Assembly: GCF_947503795.1 (NCBI RefSeq)
Contig: NZ_CANNEZ010000001.1
Coordinates: forward strand, 425,001-489,000
DNA length: 64,000 nucleotides
Source: an uncultured Jannaschia sp.
Lineage (GTDB): Bacteria > Pseudomonadota > Alphaproteobacteria > Rhodobacterales > Rhodobacteraceae
Direction of reading: 5' to 3'
Each line of letters starts with the position of its first letter. Position 1 is the stretch's first letter. Shown one piece after another: positions 35,375-43,569 of the stretch. The notes beneath the pieces are model-generated. The model ran no database searches. It saw nothing but the letters and a program-made list of their open reading frames with translations, and was not told where the DNA came from. Position numbers and translations under genes: made by a program.

Positions 35375-35401
35375 AACGCCAAGTCCCCCCCTCGTTGTTC
35401 C
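35375..35401 (-). promoter_or_regulatory. EcfG-type promoter of the membrane stress operon
   Basis: On the minus strand GGAAC (35401-35397) and CGTT (35378-35375) are 18 bases apart. The predicted start gives a leader of about 55 nt before the 22-aa gene. Spacing is one base longer than the common form. Confidence 0.55.
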
Positions 35402-35468
35402 ACACGCCCCACGTGTATTTTCCGGCCCGACCCTTGCCGAGCTCGAGCGCAGAACGTAAGAGGAACAA

Positions 35469-36698
35469 ATGGGAAAGATGTCGATTCAGCAGAAGCTTGC
35501 GCTTCTTTCAGATGCCGCCAAATACGACGCCAGCTGCGCGTCGTCGGGCACGACCAAGCGCGGATCGCGCGATGGCACCGGGCTGGGTTCGACCACCGGG
35601 TCAGGCATTTGCCATGCCTATGCCCCCGACGGGCGGTGCATCAGCCTTCTGAAGATCCTGATGACGAATTACTGCGTCTACGACTGCGCCTATTGCGTGA
35701 ACCGGCGGTCATCCAACGTCCCGCGCGCGCGGTTCACCGTGGACGAGGTTGTGTGGCTGACGACCGAGTTCTACCGCCGCAACTATATCGAGGGGCTGTT
35801 TCTGTCCTCGGGCATCATAGCGTCCTCGGATTACACGATGGAGGAGATGGTCCGCATCGCCGAGACGCTGCGCGCGCAGGGCTTTCGCGGCTACATTCAC
35901 CTCAAGACCATCCCCGAGGCCAGCCCCGAGCTGATCGAGCGGGCGGGCCTCGCCGCGGATCGCCTGTCGATCAATATCGAGCTTCCGACCGATGCCAGCG
36001 TCAAGGCCTACGCGCCCGAGAAGGACGCGGGCAACATCCGGCAGGCGATGGGCAAGGTCCGCCTGACCAAGGAGGATTACGCCGACCGGAGCCACACCGG
36101 CCGCCAGCGCGGCAAGTTCGCGCCAGCCGGGCAGTCGACTCAGATGATCGTCGGTGCCGACGCATCCGACGACGCGACCATCCTCGGCAATGCGGATCGC
36201 CTCTACGGTGCCTACGGGCTGAAGCGGGTCTATTATTCCGCCTTCTCGCCCATCCCCGATAGCAGCGCGGTCCTGCCGCTGGTCGATCCGCCTCTGATGC
36301 GCGAGCATCGTCTCTATCAGGCCGACTGGCTGATGCGGTTCTACGATTTCGACCTCTCCGAGATCGTGACCCGCGACAATGCGGGGATGCTCGACCTCGA
36401 CGTCGATCCCAAGCTGGCCTGGGCTCTGGCCAATCGCGACCGCTTTCCTGTCGACGTGAACCTCGCGCCGAAGGAGATGCTGCTGCGGGTGCCGGGCTTT
36501 GGCACCAAGATCGTGCAGCGTATCCTGAAGGCGCGCCGCAGCGGGGCGCTGGGCCTCGAGGATATTCGCCGGATGGGCGGGCGCGTGAAGGCGGCGCGGC
36601 CCTTCGTCGTGACGCGCGACCACAATCCGGGGGCGACGCTCGACGCGGCGGACCTGCGGCAGCGCTTCGTCAAGCCAAAGCAGATGGAGCTGTTCTGA
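35469..36698 (+). CDS. Putative DNA modification/repair radical SAM protein
   Basis: This 409-aa radical SAM enzyme has the cluster motif CVYDCAYC (Cys69, Cys73, Cys76). A conserved N-terminus (KYDASCASSGTTKRG) and a SPL-like barrel follow. The C-terminal helix-hairpin-helix DNA-binding element is VPGFGTKIVQRILKARRSGAL (about 335-356). This is the TIGR03916 type, whose reaction is unknown. The UdgX-type gene follows on the same strand and in the same reading frame, separated by this stop codon and nine codons. The pair is typical for the family and points to joint work on damaged or modified bases. Confidence 0.9.
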   Translation: MGKMSIQQKLALLSDAAKYDASCASSGTTKRGSRDGTGLGSTTGSGICHAYAPDGRCISLLKILMTNYCVYDCAYCVNRRSSNVPRARFTVDEVVWLTTEFYRRNYIEGLFLSSGIIASSDYTMEEMVRIAETLRAQGFRGYIHLKTIPEASPELIERAGLAADRLSINIELPTDASVKAYAPEKDAGNIRQAMGKVRLTKEDYADRSHTGRQRGKFAPAGQSTQMIVGADASDDATILGNADRLYGAYGLKRVYYSAFSPIPDSSAVLPLVDPPLMREHRLYQADWLMRFYDFDLSEIVTRDNAGMLDLDVDPKLAWALANRDRFPVDVNLAPKEMLLRVPGFGTKIVQRILKARRSGALGLEDIRRMGGRVKAARPFVVTRDHNPGATLDAADLRQRFVKPKQMELF

Positions 36699-36725
36699 CA
36701 TGGGCCGCGCGGGCCGCCGCACATC

Positions 36726-38162
36726 GTGACCTACGCGCCGCGCCTTCCCCGGCTGGGCACCCATGCCGCATGGCGCGCCGCCGCGCGCCGCCTTGTCCAC
36801 GTCCCCCCGGAGGAGGTCGCGTGGGGCTGGGAAGACGCGGCCCCATCGATGTTCGATGCGCCCCTGCCGGACCCGGCCCCCGATCTGACGGTGCCCAAGG
36901 CCTTTGCGACCCTGTCGTCGACGCTCATGGCCGAGCGGTCGGGTCGCGGCTTCGCGCTGACCCACGCCCTTCTACACCGGGTCCAGTCCGAGCGGGGTCT
37001 TCTGGCGAACCGCGCCGATCCCATCGTGGCCGAGGCCGAACACATCGCCAAGGACATCCGCCGCGACATCCACAAGATGCATGCCTTCGTCCGCTTCCGC
37101 GAGGTGGGTGACCAGAGCCTGCGCCGCCGCTTCGCCGCCTGGTTCGAGCCAACCCACCGGATCGAGGAGACGACCGCCGATTTCTTCGTGAACCGCTTCG
37201 GCGACATGGACTGGGCCATCGTCACGCCCGAGGTGACGCTGACCTATGCCGAGGGTTCGCTGTCGATGCGGGCCGTCGCATCTGTCCGGCCGGATGCCGA
37301 GGATCCGCTCGAACAGCTCTGGACCACCTACTACAGCAACATTTTCAACCCGGCCCGGCTCAAGGTCGACGCCATGCGGGCCGAGATGCCCAAGAAGTAT
37401 TGGCGGAACCTTCCCGAGGCCCGCGCGATTCCCGGTCTGATCGCAAATGCCCGCGCCCGCGTCACCGAGATGCACGAGGCCGGGCCCACCGTGCCGCCGC
37501 CCCAGGCGCGCCTCCGGACGGAGCCCGAGATGAAGATGCCCAGCCAGACCGACCTCTTCGGCGGCCAGACCGTCGCCGATCTGCGCCAAGGCGCCTCCGC
37601 CTGCACTCGCTGTCCGCTCTACGGCCCCGCCACACAGGTCGTGTTCGGCGAAGGCCCGCCCGATGCGCCGGTAATGATCGTGGGCGAGCAGCCGGGCGAC
37701 CGCGAGGATCTGGCCGGGCGTCCCTTCGTGGGCCCCGCGGGCCAGCTCTTCGACGAGGTGGCCGAGGCGGCCGGGCTGGACCGCGAGGCCTGCTACGTCA
37801 CCAATGCGGTCAAGCATTTCAAGTTCGTGCAGAAGGGGCGCCGGCGCATCCATCAGAAGCCCGCGACCTCCGAGGTAAACGCCTGCAACTGGTGGCTGGC
37901 GCAGGAGTTGGACGCCGTCGACCCCGCGATCGTCGTGGCGATGGGGGCCACAGCGCTGCACGCGCTGACCGGCAAGGGCGCGGGCATCCTCAAGCGGCGC
38001 GGCTCCGTCGAAGAGACGAAGGACGGGCGTCCCGTGCTGATCACCGTGCATCCGTCCTACCTGTTGCGCCTGCCCGATGCCGCGAGCCGCGCGCGAGAGA
38101 CCGAGCTGTTCCGCGCCGACCTCGCCCGCGTCCCCGACCTGCTTGCCAAACGCGCATCCTAG
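36726..38162 (+). CDS. Fusion of DUF4130 (TIGR03915) with UdgX-type uracil-DNA-binding domain
   Basis: This 478-aa protein has two parts. Residues about 1-255 are the DUF4130/TIGR03915 region (FVRFREVGDQSLRRRFAAWFEPTHRI, FVNRFGDMDW). Residues about 285-478 are a family-4-like uracil-DNA glycosylase: CTRC iron-sulfur ligands (Cys293, Cys296), GEQPGDREDLAGRPFVGPAG, and the UdgX hallmark GRRRIHQKP. There His376 would be the residue that links covalently to the uracil site. The HPSYLLR motif follows. The start is GTG, with no good Shine-Dalgarno, so re-initiation after the radical SAM gene is likely. Confidence 0.9.
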   Translation: MTYAPRLPRLGTHAAWRAAARRLVHVPPEEVAWGWEDAAPSMFDAPLPDPAPDLTVPKAFATLSSTLMAERSGRGFALTHALLHRVQSERGLLANRADPIVAEAEHIAKDIRRDIHKMHAFVRFREVGDQSLRRRFAAWFEPTHRIEETTADFFVNRFGDMDWAIVTPEVTLTYAEGSLSMRAVASVRPDAEDPLEQLWTTYYSNIFNPARLKVDAMRAEMPKKYWRNLPEARAIPGLIANARARVTEMHEAGPTVPPPQARLRTEPEMKMPSQTDLFGGQTVADLRQGASACTRCPLYGPATQVVFGEGPPDAPVMIVGEQPGDREDLAGRPFVGPAGQLFDEVAEAAGLDREACYVTNAVKHFKFVQKGRRRIHQKPATSEVNACNWWLAQELDAVDPAIVVAMGATALHALTGKGAGILKRRGSVEETKDGRPVLITVHPSYLLRLPDAASRARETELFRADLARVPDLLAKRAS

Positions 38163-38235
38163 ACGCGTTTCGGCGCGTCTTTCGGCGCCCGCCTGTTCGC
38201 GAAGGACGCCAGCGGGATGTTTCCCGGCATGGGCG

Positions 38236-38261
38236 GGAACCCCCGGTCGGGGACCCCCGTT
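38236..38261 (+). promoter_or_regulatory. EcfG-type promoter of galU-otsB-otsA
   Basis: GGAAC (38236-38240), 17 bases, CGTT (38258-38261): an exact general-stress consensus 44 bp upstream of the galU ATG. It links UDP-glucose and trehalose synthesis to the stress sigma factor. Confidence 0.72.
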
Positions 38262-38305
38262 GTGAGGGCCGACATCCCTCCCGACCTGCAACCCCGGAGC
38301 CTCCC

Positions 38306-39154
38306 ATGACCCGTATCGACACCGTCATCTTCCCCGTCGCCGGCATGGGGACCCGCATGCTCCCTGCCACCAAGGTCACGCCGAAGGAATTGCTGCCGGT
38401 CTACGACACGCCGCTTCTGCAATTCGCCATCGACGAGGCCTTGGCGGCGGGCGCGCGTCGGATCGTGCTGGTCTCGCACCCGAAAAAGGCGGCGATCGAG
38501 GCCTATCTCGCCGCAGAGCCCGAGCTTGAGGACACCCTGGCCGAGAAGGGCAAGTCGGACCTCCTGCGGGCGGTGCGGACGACCCGGCTCCCCGAGGGGG
38601 TCGATCTGAAGGTCGTGATGCAGGAAGAGCCGCTTGGTCTCGGGCACGCCGTACTCTGCGGCGGGGCAGCGGCGCTGGACGGACCCGTCGGGGTCATCTT
38701 ACCTGACGATTTGATCCTAGGGCGCCCCTGCCTGGCCGAGATGGTGGCGGCCTACGACCCCAACACGATGAAAAGCCTTGTCGCAGCGCAGGACGTCTCG
38801 CGCGGGAAGGTGTCGAGCTACGGCATCTTCGACTGCGACGACGCCTCGGGCTCCGGCGCGATTCCGGCGCGCGGCATCGTCGAGAAGCCGGATCCCGAGG
38901 ACGCGCCCTCGACGCTCGCCGCCGTCGGTCGCTACATCCTGTCGCCCGAGATCTTCGACGTGCTGGAAGGTATCGGGCAGGGGGCCGGGGGCGAAATTCA
39001 ACTGACAGACGCGATCGCCGCCCTAGGTTCAATCTCGGCCTTCCGGTTTTCCGGCGACCGCTACGACTGCGGCAGCAAGGACGGGCTGGTCGAGGCCACG
39101 CTCGCGGTACAGGCGTCCCGCGCGCGACACCACCTGCGCGTCGCTGCCGAATAG
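38306..39154 (+). CDS. galU: UTP--glucose-1-phosphate uridylyltransferase
   Basis: This 282-aa enzyme makes UDP-glucose. It has the nucleotidyltransferase start TVIFPVAGMGTRMLPATKVTPKELLPV, the EEPLGLGHAVLC segment, VILPDDLI with the metal aspartates, and GIVEKPDPEDAPS. It is full length. It precedes otsB and otsA by 27 bp, so UDP-glucose is supplied in the same transcript that makes trehalose. The ATG follows CCGGAG. Confidence 0.95.
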   Translation: MTRIDTVIFPVAGMGTRMLPATKVTPKELLPVYDTPLLQFAIDEALAAGARRIVLVSHPKKAAIEAYLAAEPELEDTLAEKGKSDLLRAVRTTRLPEGVDLKVVMQEEPLGLGHAVLCGGAAALDGPVGVILPDDLILGRPCLAEMVAAYDPNTMKSLVAAQDVSRGKVSSYGIFDCDDASGSGAIPARGIVEKPDPEDAPSTLAAVGRYILSPEIFDVLEGIGQGAGGEIQLTDAIAALGSISAFRFSGDRYDCGSKDGLVEATLAVQASRARHHLRVAAE

Positions 39155-39181
39155 CGGGGCGCCATTCTCACGGGGGGACCG

Positions 39182-39967
39182 ATGCAGTATTACCAGATGA
39201 CCGGCTTCCTCGGGGGCCCCGACCCCTGCACACAGAAAGCCGACGACATCGACCTTCCCCATCCCGACACCGCCGCGCTGCTCCTCGATTTCGACGGCAC
39301 GCTCGTCGACATCGCCGACCGTCCCGACGGCATCACCGTTCCAGACGATCTGGCCGACCTTCTGGCCCGCGCGATGGACCGCACGAATGGCGCCGTGGCG
39401 CTTGTCTCCGGGCGGACCATCGACGACCTCGTAGATTTCCTGCCGGGCTTCGACGGCACGCTGATCGGCGCCCACGGATCCGAGTTCCGCGTCGCGGGTG
39501 AACGGTTCCCCGCCGCCGATTACGACCACGACACGATCGAACGGCTGCAACGGCTGGTCGAGGATTTCGGCGCGCTCCGGCCCGAGTTCCTGGTCGAGCC
39601 GAAGCCGACAGGGGTCGTTTTGCACTACCGCCAGGCCGAGGCCCTGGGCGCGCTGGCACTGCACTTCATGGAAAGTCTTGCCGACGCGGCCGAGGGCTTC
39701 CGGCTCCAGCCCGCGCTGATGGCCTACGAGATCAAGCCCGACAGCGTCGGCAAGGACATCGCGCTCGACCGGCTTCTGGGCGACGGGCCGTTTGCGGGAC
39801 GCACGCCGATCTATGCGGGCGATGATTTGACGGACGAGCCCGCGCTCGAGTTGGTGCGCGCGCGGGGCGGTGCGGCGATCAAGATCGGCGATGCCGAGAC
39901 GGTCGCAGCCCACCGGCTCGCCGATCCCACGGCGCTCCGCGCGCTGCTGGACGGCTGGCTTGGCTGA
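39182..39967 (+). CDS. otsB: Trehalose-6-phosphate phosphatase
   Basis: This 261-aa HAD-type phosphatase removes phosphate from trehalose 6-phosphate. It has LLLDFDGTLVD (nucleophile Asp36, Asp38), SGRTIDDL, and the late metal motif YAGDDLTDEPAL near residue 215. The first 30 residues are a lead not needed for the fold. GGGGGGA lies just before the ATG. The stop lies inside the first codons of otsA (8-bp overlap), coupling the two. Confidence 0.94.
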   Translation: MQYYQMTGFLGGPDPCTQKADDIDLPHPDTAALLLDFDGTLVDIADRPDGITVPDDLADLLARAMDRTNGAVALVSGRTIDDLVDFLPGFDGTLIGAHGSEFRVAGERFPAADYDHDTIERLQRLVEDFGALRPEFLVEPKPTGVVLHYRQAEALGALALHFMESLADAAEGFRLQPALMAYEIKPDSVGKDIALDRLLGDGPFAGRTPIYAGDDLTDEPALELVRARGGAAIKIGDAETVAAHRLADPTALRALLDGWLG

Positions 39968-41354
39968 CAGACAGGATGATGGACGGCTGATCGTCGTCTC
40001 GAACCGGATCCCAAAGGGCGACGTTCCCTCGGGCGGTCTGGTCTTTGCGCTGCACGAGGCCCTGACGGGCGCGGGCGGTCTCTGGATCGGGGCGGCGGAC
40101 GTCACGGAAACGGCCGAGGACGGGCTGACACCGATCGGCTCCGACGCCTATGACCGCGCGACCTTCGCGCTGACCGAGGCCGAACATGACGGCTACTATC
40201 TTGGCTATGCCAATTCGGTGCTCTGGCCGCTCTTCCATCACCGGCCCGACCTGCTGACCTTCTCGGAGGGCGATTTCGACGCATATGTCGCGGTCAACAA
40301 GCGGGTGGCGCGGGCCATCGCCAAGATTGCCGGGCCGGACGACCTGATCTGGATCCACGACTATCATTTCCTGATGGTCGCCCACGAGCTGCGCGCGCTC
40401 GGCGTCGCGAACCGCATCGGCCTCTTTCTGCATATCCCCTTCCCCAATCCCAACGACATCATGGCGTTGCCGCAGGTCGCGATGATGCCGTCGTGGCTGG
40501 CGGCGCATGACATCGTCGGGGTTCAGACGCGCCGGGACGTCGTCTCGGTCCGCGAGACGATGCGCCACGATCCCAAGGCGCAGATTCTCAACGACGGGAC
40601 CTGGATCCGCGACGGCCGGACCTTCGCCGTGCTGAGCTTCCCGATCGGGATCGATGCCGAGGGGTTCGAGATCGCCGCACGCGAGGCGCCGACCGTCGAC
40701 CTGCAGATGGCGCCCGACGCGCCGCTGCTCCTCGGGGTGGACCGGCTCGACTATTCCAAAGGTCTCGTCCACCGGTTCGAGGCCTTCGACGCCTATCTCT
40801 CGGCCCGCAAGCCCGGCATGCCGCGCCCGACCTTCATCCAGATCGCGCCCGGCTCCCGCGAGGACGTCGCCGCCTACAAGGAGATCCGCGAGGACCTGGA
40901 ACGCGCGGCCGGTTCCATCAACGGCGCACATGCCGATCTCGACTGGACGCCGATCCGCTACATCCGGAGGCATGTCGACCGCGACCGGATCGCGGGGCTC
41001 TATCGCCGAGCGGATGCCGCATTGGTGACGCCGCTGGCGGACGGCATGAACCTCGTCGCCAAGGAGTTCGTCGCCGCTCAGGATCCGGACGACCCCGGTG
41101 TGCTGATCCTGTCGCATTTCGCGGGCGCGGCCGAACAGATGGAAGCAGGTGCGCTTCTGGTGAACCCGTTCGACCGCGCCAGCTTTGCGCGGGCGATCCG
41201 GCAGGCCGTCGAGATGCCACTGGAGGAACGCAAGTCGCGTCACGCGGATCTCAGGGCGGGCGTCTTCGCGCAGGATATCGATTGGTGGACGACCAACTTC
41301 ATCGATCGGTTGCGTGCGGCCCCCGGACAGGGTCCCAACCGCGGCGCGGCCTGA
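39960..41354 (+). CDS. otsA: Trehalose-6-phosphate synthase
   Basis: This 464-aa GT20 enzyme joins UDP-glucose and glucose 6-phosphate. Recognisable parts are LIVVSNRIPKGDVPSGGLVFAL at the start, WIHDYHFLMVAHELR, HIPFPNPND, GVDRLDYSKGLVHRFEAFDAYL, and the late DGMNLVAKEFVAAQDPDDPGVLILSHFAGAAEQM. The best start is TTG at 39960, overlapping the otsB stop; no ATG lies suitably close. The only in-frame ATGs upstream lie well inside otsB. Expression should depend on translation of otsB. Confidence 0.93.
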   Translation: MADRQDDGRLIVVSNRIPKGDVPSGGLVFALHEALTGAGGLWIGAADVTETAEDGLTPIGSDAYDRATFALTEAEHDGYYLGYANSVLWPLFHHRPDLLTFSEGDFDAYVAVNKRVARAIAKIAGPDDLIWIHDYHFLMVAHELRALGVANRIGLFLHIPFPNPNDIMALPQVAMMPSWLAAHDIVGVQTRRDVVSVRETMRHDPKAQILNDGTWIRDGRTFAVLSFPIGIDAEGFEIAAREAPTVDLQMAPDAPLLLGVDRLDYSKGLVHRFEAFDAYLSARKPGMPRPTFIQIAPGSREDVAAYKEIREDLERAAGSINGAHADLDWTPIRYIRRHVDRDRIAGLYRRADAALVTPLADGMNLVAKEFVAAQDPDDPGVLILSHFAGAAEQMEAGALLVNPFDRASFARAIRQAVEMPLEERKSRHADLRAGVFAQDIDWWTTNFIDRLRAAPGQGPNRGAA

Positions 41355-41387
41355 CGGCCACGTCGTCGGGCCGGATCAATCGAAGCG

Positions 41388-41421
41388 AGATCGGTGGCGG
41401 TGCAGGTACCTCAATCCCGGA
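41388..41421 (-). repeat. Partial second copy of the tRNA-Met 3' end
   Basis: Bases 41393-41421 match 41499-41526 of the nearby tRNA at about 25 of 29 positions, with a shared AGAT flank. The matching part covers the CCA, acceptor 3' strand and T-arm only. The 5' half of the tRNA is absent. Such 3'-end copies typically mark tRNA-targeted integration sites. Here only about 75 bp lie between the two copies. Confidence 0.6.
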
Positions 41422-41497
41422 ATCAGCAGCGCCCGCGGCGCGCGTCGATCCGGTGCGGGTCCCAGAGCGACCATTCTTCTTGTGGTGATGGCGGAGA

Positions 41498-41574
41498 TGG
41501 TGGCGGTGCAGGGACTTGAACCCCGGACACGCGGATTATGATTCCGCTGCTCTAACCAACTGAGCTACACCGCC
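41498..41574 (-). tRNA. tRNA-Met (anticodon CAT), elongator type
   Basis: The minus strand folds as a complete cloverleaf of 77 nt with encoded CCA. The acceptor stem is GGCGGTG/CACCGCC. The D-arm contains AGCTCAGTTGG. The anticodon stem-loop is GCGGA-ATCATAA-TCCGC, giving CAT, and the T-loop contains GTTCAAGT. The acceptor begins with a paired G, so it is not initiator tRNA. A lysidine-modified tRNA-Ile(CAT) is less likely, but sequence alone cannot fully exclude it. Confidence 0.93.
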
Positions 41575-41664
41575 ACTGGCGCGCGAGATAAGACGGTGGG
41601 CGAGGGGCGTCAATAGTCGGTGGCACGACTTCCGCGCCGCCTTCGCGCATGCCACAAGCGCCCC

Positions 41665-43038
41665 ATGACCGATGCGCTCTCCGACCTCTCTCACCTTCTG
41701 GGCGATGCCCATGTCCTGACCGGCGCCGACACGGACCGTTTCGCGCGGGACTGGACGGGCAAGTGGCGCGCCGACCCGCTGGCGGTGCTGCGCCCGGCTA
41801 CGACCGATGAGGTCTCGGGCATCGTCCGCATCGCGGCGGCGCATGACCTCACGATCGTGCCGGTCGGCGGCAACACCGGCCTCGTCGGCGGGACGGCCAA
41901 CGAGGGCGCGCTGATGATCTCGTTCGAGCGGATGACCGCCATCCGCGAGGTGCGGCCCGAAGCGGGCATCGCGATCGTCGAGGCGGGCGCGATCCTGTCG
42001 GACGTCCATGACGCTGTGGCCAGGCACGACCTGATCTTCCCCCTGACGCTGGGCGCGCGCGGATCGGCGCGGATCGGCGGGCTGCTCTCGACGAATGCGG
42101 GCGGATCCAATGTCGTGCGCTACGGCCCGACGCGGGGCCTCGTGTTGGGACTGGAGGTGGTCTTGGCGGACGGGCGCGTGCTGGACCTGATGACCGAGCT
42201 GCGGAAGGACAATTCCGGCTATGACCTGCGCGATCTCTTCATCGGGGCCGAGGGCACGCTGGGGATCATCACTGCCGCCGTCCTGCGCCTGACGCCCGCG
42301 CCCAAGCACCACGCCGCCGCCTTCGCCGCCGTGGCCGACCTGCCCGCCGCTCTGCGCCTGCTGCAAGCGCTCCAGACCGCGTCCGACGGTGCGGTCGAGG
42401 CGTTCGAATACATGCCCCGCTCCTACATGGCGGAACTGGAACGCCACCGCCCGGACCTGCGCCCGCCCTTCGAGACGCGCGATCACGCGGTGATGATCGA
42501 CATGGGCGGGCTGTCGCGTCCGCTCGACGATGTGATGGAGGATGTGCTGGCCCGCGCGATGGAAGCGGGTGACGTGCTCGACGCGACGATCGCCCAGAAC
42601 GAGGGACAGCGCGCCCATATCTGGGAGATGCGCGAGGCGGCTGCCGAGATCACCTTCACCCGCCTGCCGATCGTCGACAACGATGTGGCGCTGCCGCTCG
42701 ACGGCGTCGAGCCGTTCATCGAGACGATGCTCGCCCGGTTGCGCGACATGGATGACGGCGCCGATCACCTGATCTGCGCACATCTGGGCGACGGCAATAT
42801 CCATCTGACGGTCTATCCCACCGATGACAGCCAGCTCGACGCCATCCGCGAGATGATCGAGGGCGTGACCGTGTCCTTGGGCGGGTCGATCAGCGCCGAG
42901 CACGGCATCGGCCTGTCGAAGCTGTCGACGATGACGCGTCGCAAGGACCCCGTGGCACTCGACGTGATGCGGGCGGTCAAACAGGCGCTCGACCCCGAGA
43001 ACCGTCTGAACCCCGGCAAGGTCGTGCCACCGGTCTGA
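41665..43038 (+). CDS. FAD-linked D-2-hydroxyacid dehydrogenase (GlcD/D2HGDH-like)
   Basis: This 457-aa flavoprotein has the PCMH FAD domain (VPVGGNTGLVGGTANEG, PLTLGARGSARIGGLLSTNAGG, DLFIGAEGTLGIIT). The C-terminal FAD-oxidase domain has HLGDGNIHL and the closing ISAEHGIGLSK and NPGKVVPP motifs. The group oxidises D-lactate, glycolate or D-2-hydroxyglutarate. The intact HLGDGN metal-binding motif suits any of these. There is no GlcE/GlcF partner, so a single-subunit type is likely. An in-frame ATG at 41620 is a possible alternative start. Confidence 0.9.
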   Translation: MTDALSDLSHLLGDAHVLTGADTDRFARDWTGKWRADPLAVLRPATTDEVSGIVRIAAAHDLTIVPVGGNTGLVGGTANEGALMISFERMTAIREVRPEAGIAIVEAGAILSDVHDAVARHDLIFPLTLGARGSARIGGLLSTNAGGSNVVRYGPTRGLVLGLEVVLADGRVLDLMTELRKDNSGYDLRDLFIGAEGTLGIITAAVLRLTPAPKHHAAAFAAVADLPAALRLLQALQTASDGAVEAFEYMPRSYMAELERHRPDLRPPFETRDHAVMIDMGGLSRPLDDVMEDVLARAMEAGDVLDATIAQNEGQRAHIWEMREAAAEITFTRLPIVDNDVALPLDGVEPFIETMLARLRDMDDGADHLICAHLGDGNIHLTVYPTDDSQLDAIREMIEGVTVSLGGSISAEHGIGLSKLSTMTRRKDPVALDVMRAVKQALDPENRLNPGKVVPPV

Positions 43039-43101
43039 GACGGCGCTTGCAACCTGCGGGCGATCCGCGTCCCATGGCGCCGTCACTCAGGAGGGATCGA
43101 C

Positions 43102-43533
43102 ATGGGTATCTGGAATTTCGTCAAATCCGCTGGCCGCAAGCTGTTGCCCGGCGCCGCCGAGGCCGCCGAGGCCCCCGATGCCGACACGCTGCGCAAGGAG
43201 ATCGACGATCTCGGGCTCGACGCCAAGGACGTGCAGATCGAGGTCGCGGGCGACACGGTCAAGGTCTCCGGCAAGGGTCTCGATCAGGAAACGAAGGAGA
43301 AGGTCATCCTCGCCGTCGGCAATGTCGAGGGCGTGGCCGCGGTCGAGGAGGACATCGACGGCGACGATCCCGTCTTCCACACCGTCGAGAAGGGCGACAC
43401 GCTCTGGGCGATCTCGGAGAAGACCCTCGGGAGCGGCGCGCGCTACAAGGAGATCTTCGAGGCCAACCGCCCGATGCTGTCGGATCCCGACAAGATCTAT
43501 CCCGGCCAGAACCTGCGCATTCCGCAGGGATGA
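43102..43533 (+). CDS. kbp: LysM/BON protein (Kbp/YgaU-like potassium-binding protein)
   Basis: This 143-aa protein combines a BON domain (about 28-86, DADTLRKEIDDLGLDAKDVQIEVAGDTVKVSG) and a LysM domain (about 92-141, FHTVEKGDTLWAISEKTLG, then PGQNLRIPQG). This is the architecture of E. coli Kbp, which binds potassium and responds to osmotic stress. There is no signal peptide, as in Kbp. AGGAGGG precedes the ATG. A perfect tetraloop hairpin follows the stop. Confidence 0.92.
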   Translation: MGIWNFVKSAGRKLLPGAAEAAEAPDADTLRKEIDDLGLDAKDVQIEVAGDTVKVSGKGLDQETKEKVILAVGNVEGVAAVEEDIDGDDPVFHTVEKGDTLWAISEKTLGSGARYKEIFEANRPMLSDPDKIYPGQNLRIPQG

Positions 43534-43538
43534 ACGCC

Positions 43539-43562
43539 GCGCGCGGCCTTCGGGCCGCGCGC
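43539..43562. terminator. UUCG-type hairpin between kbp and a convergent gene
   Basis: GCGCGCGGCC (43539-43548) and GGCCGCGCGC (43553-43562) form a perfect 10-bp stem capped by TTCG. It lies between convergent stops and probably terminates both directions. No T-run is present. Confidence 0.72.
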
Positions 43563-43569
43563 CACCCGC

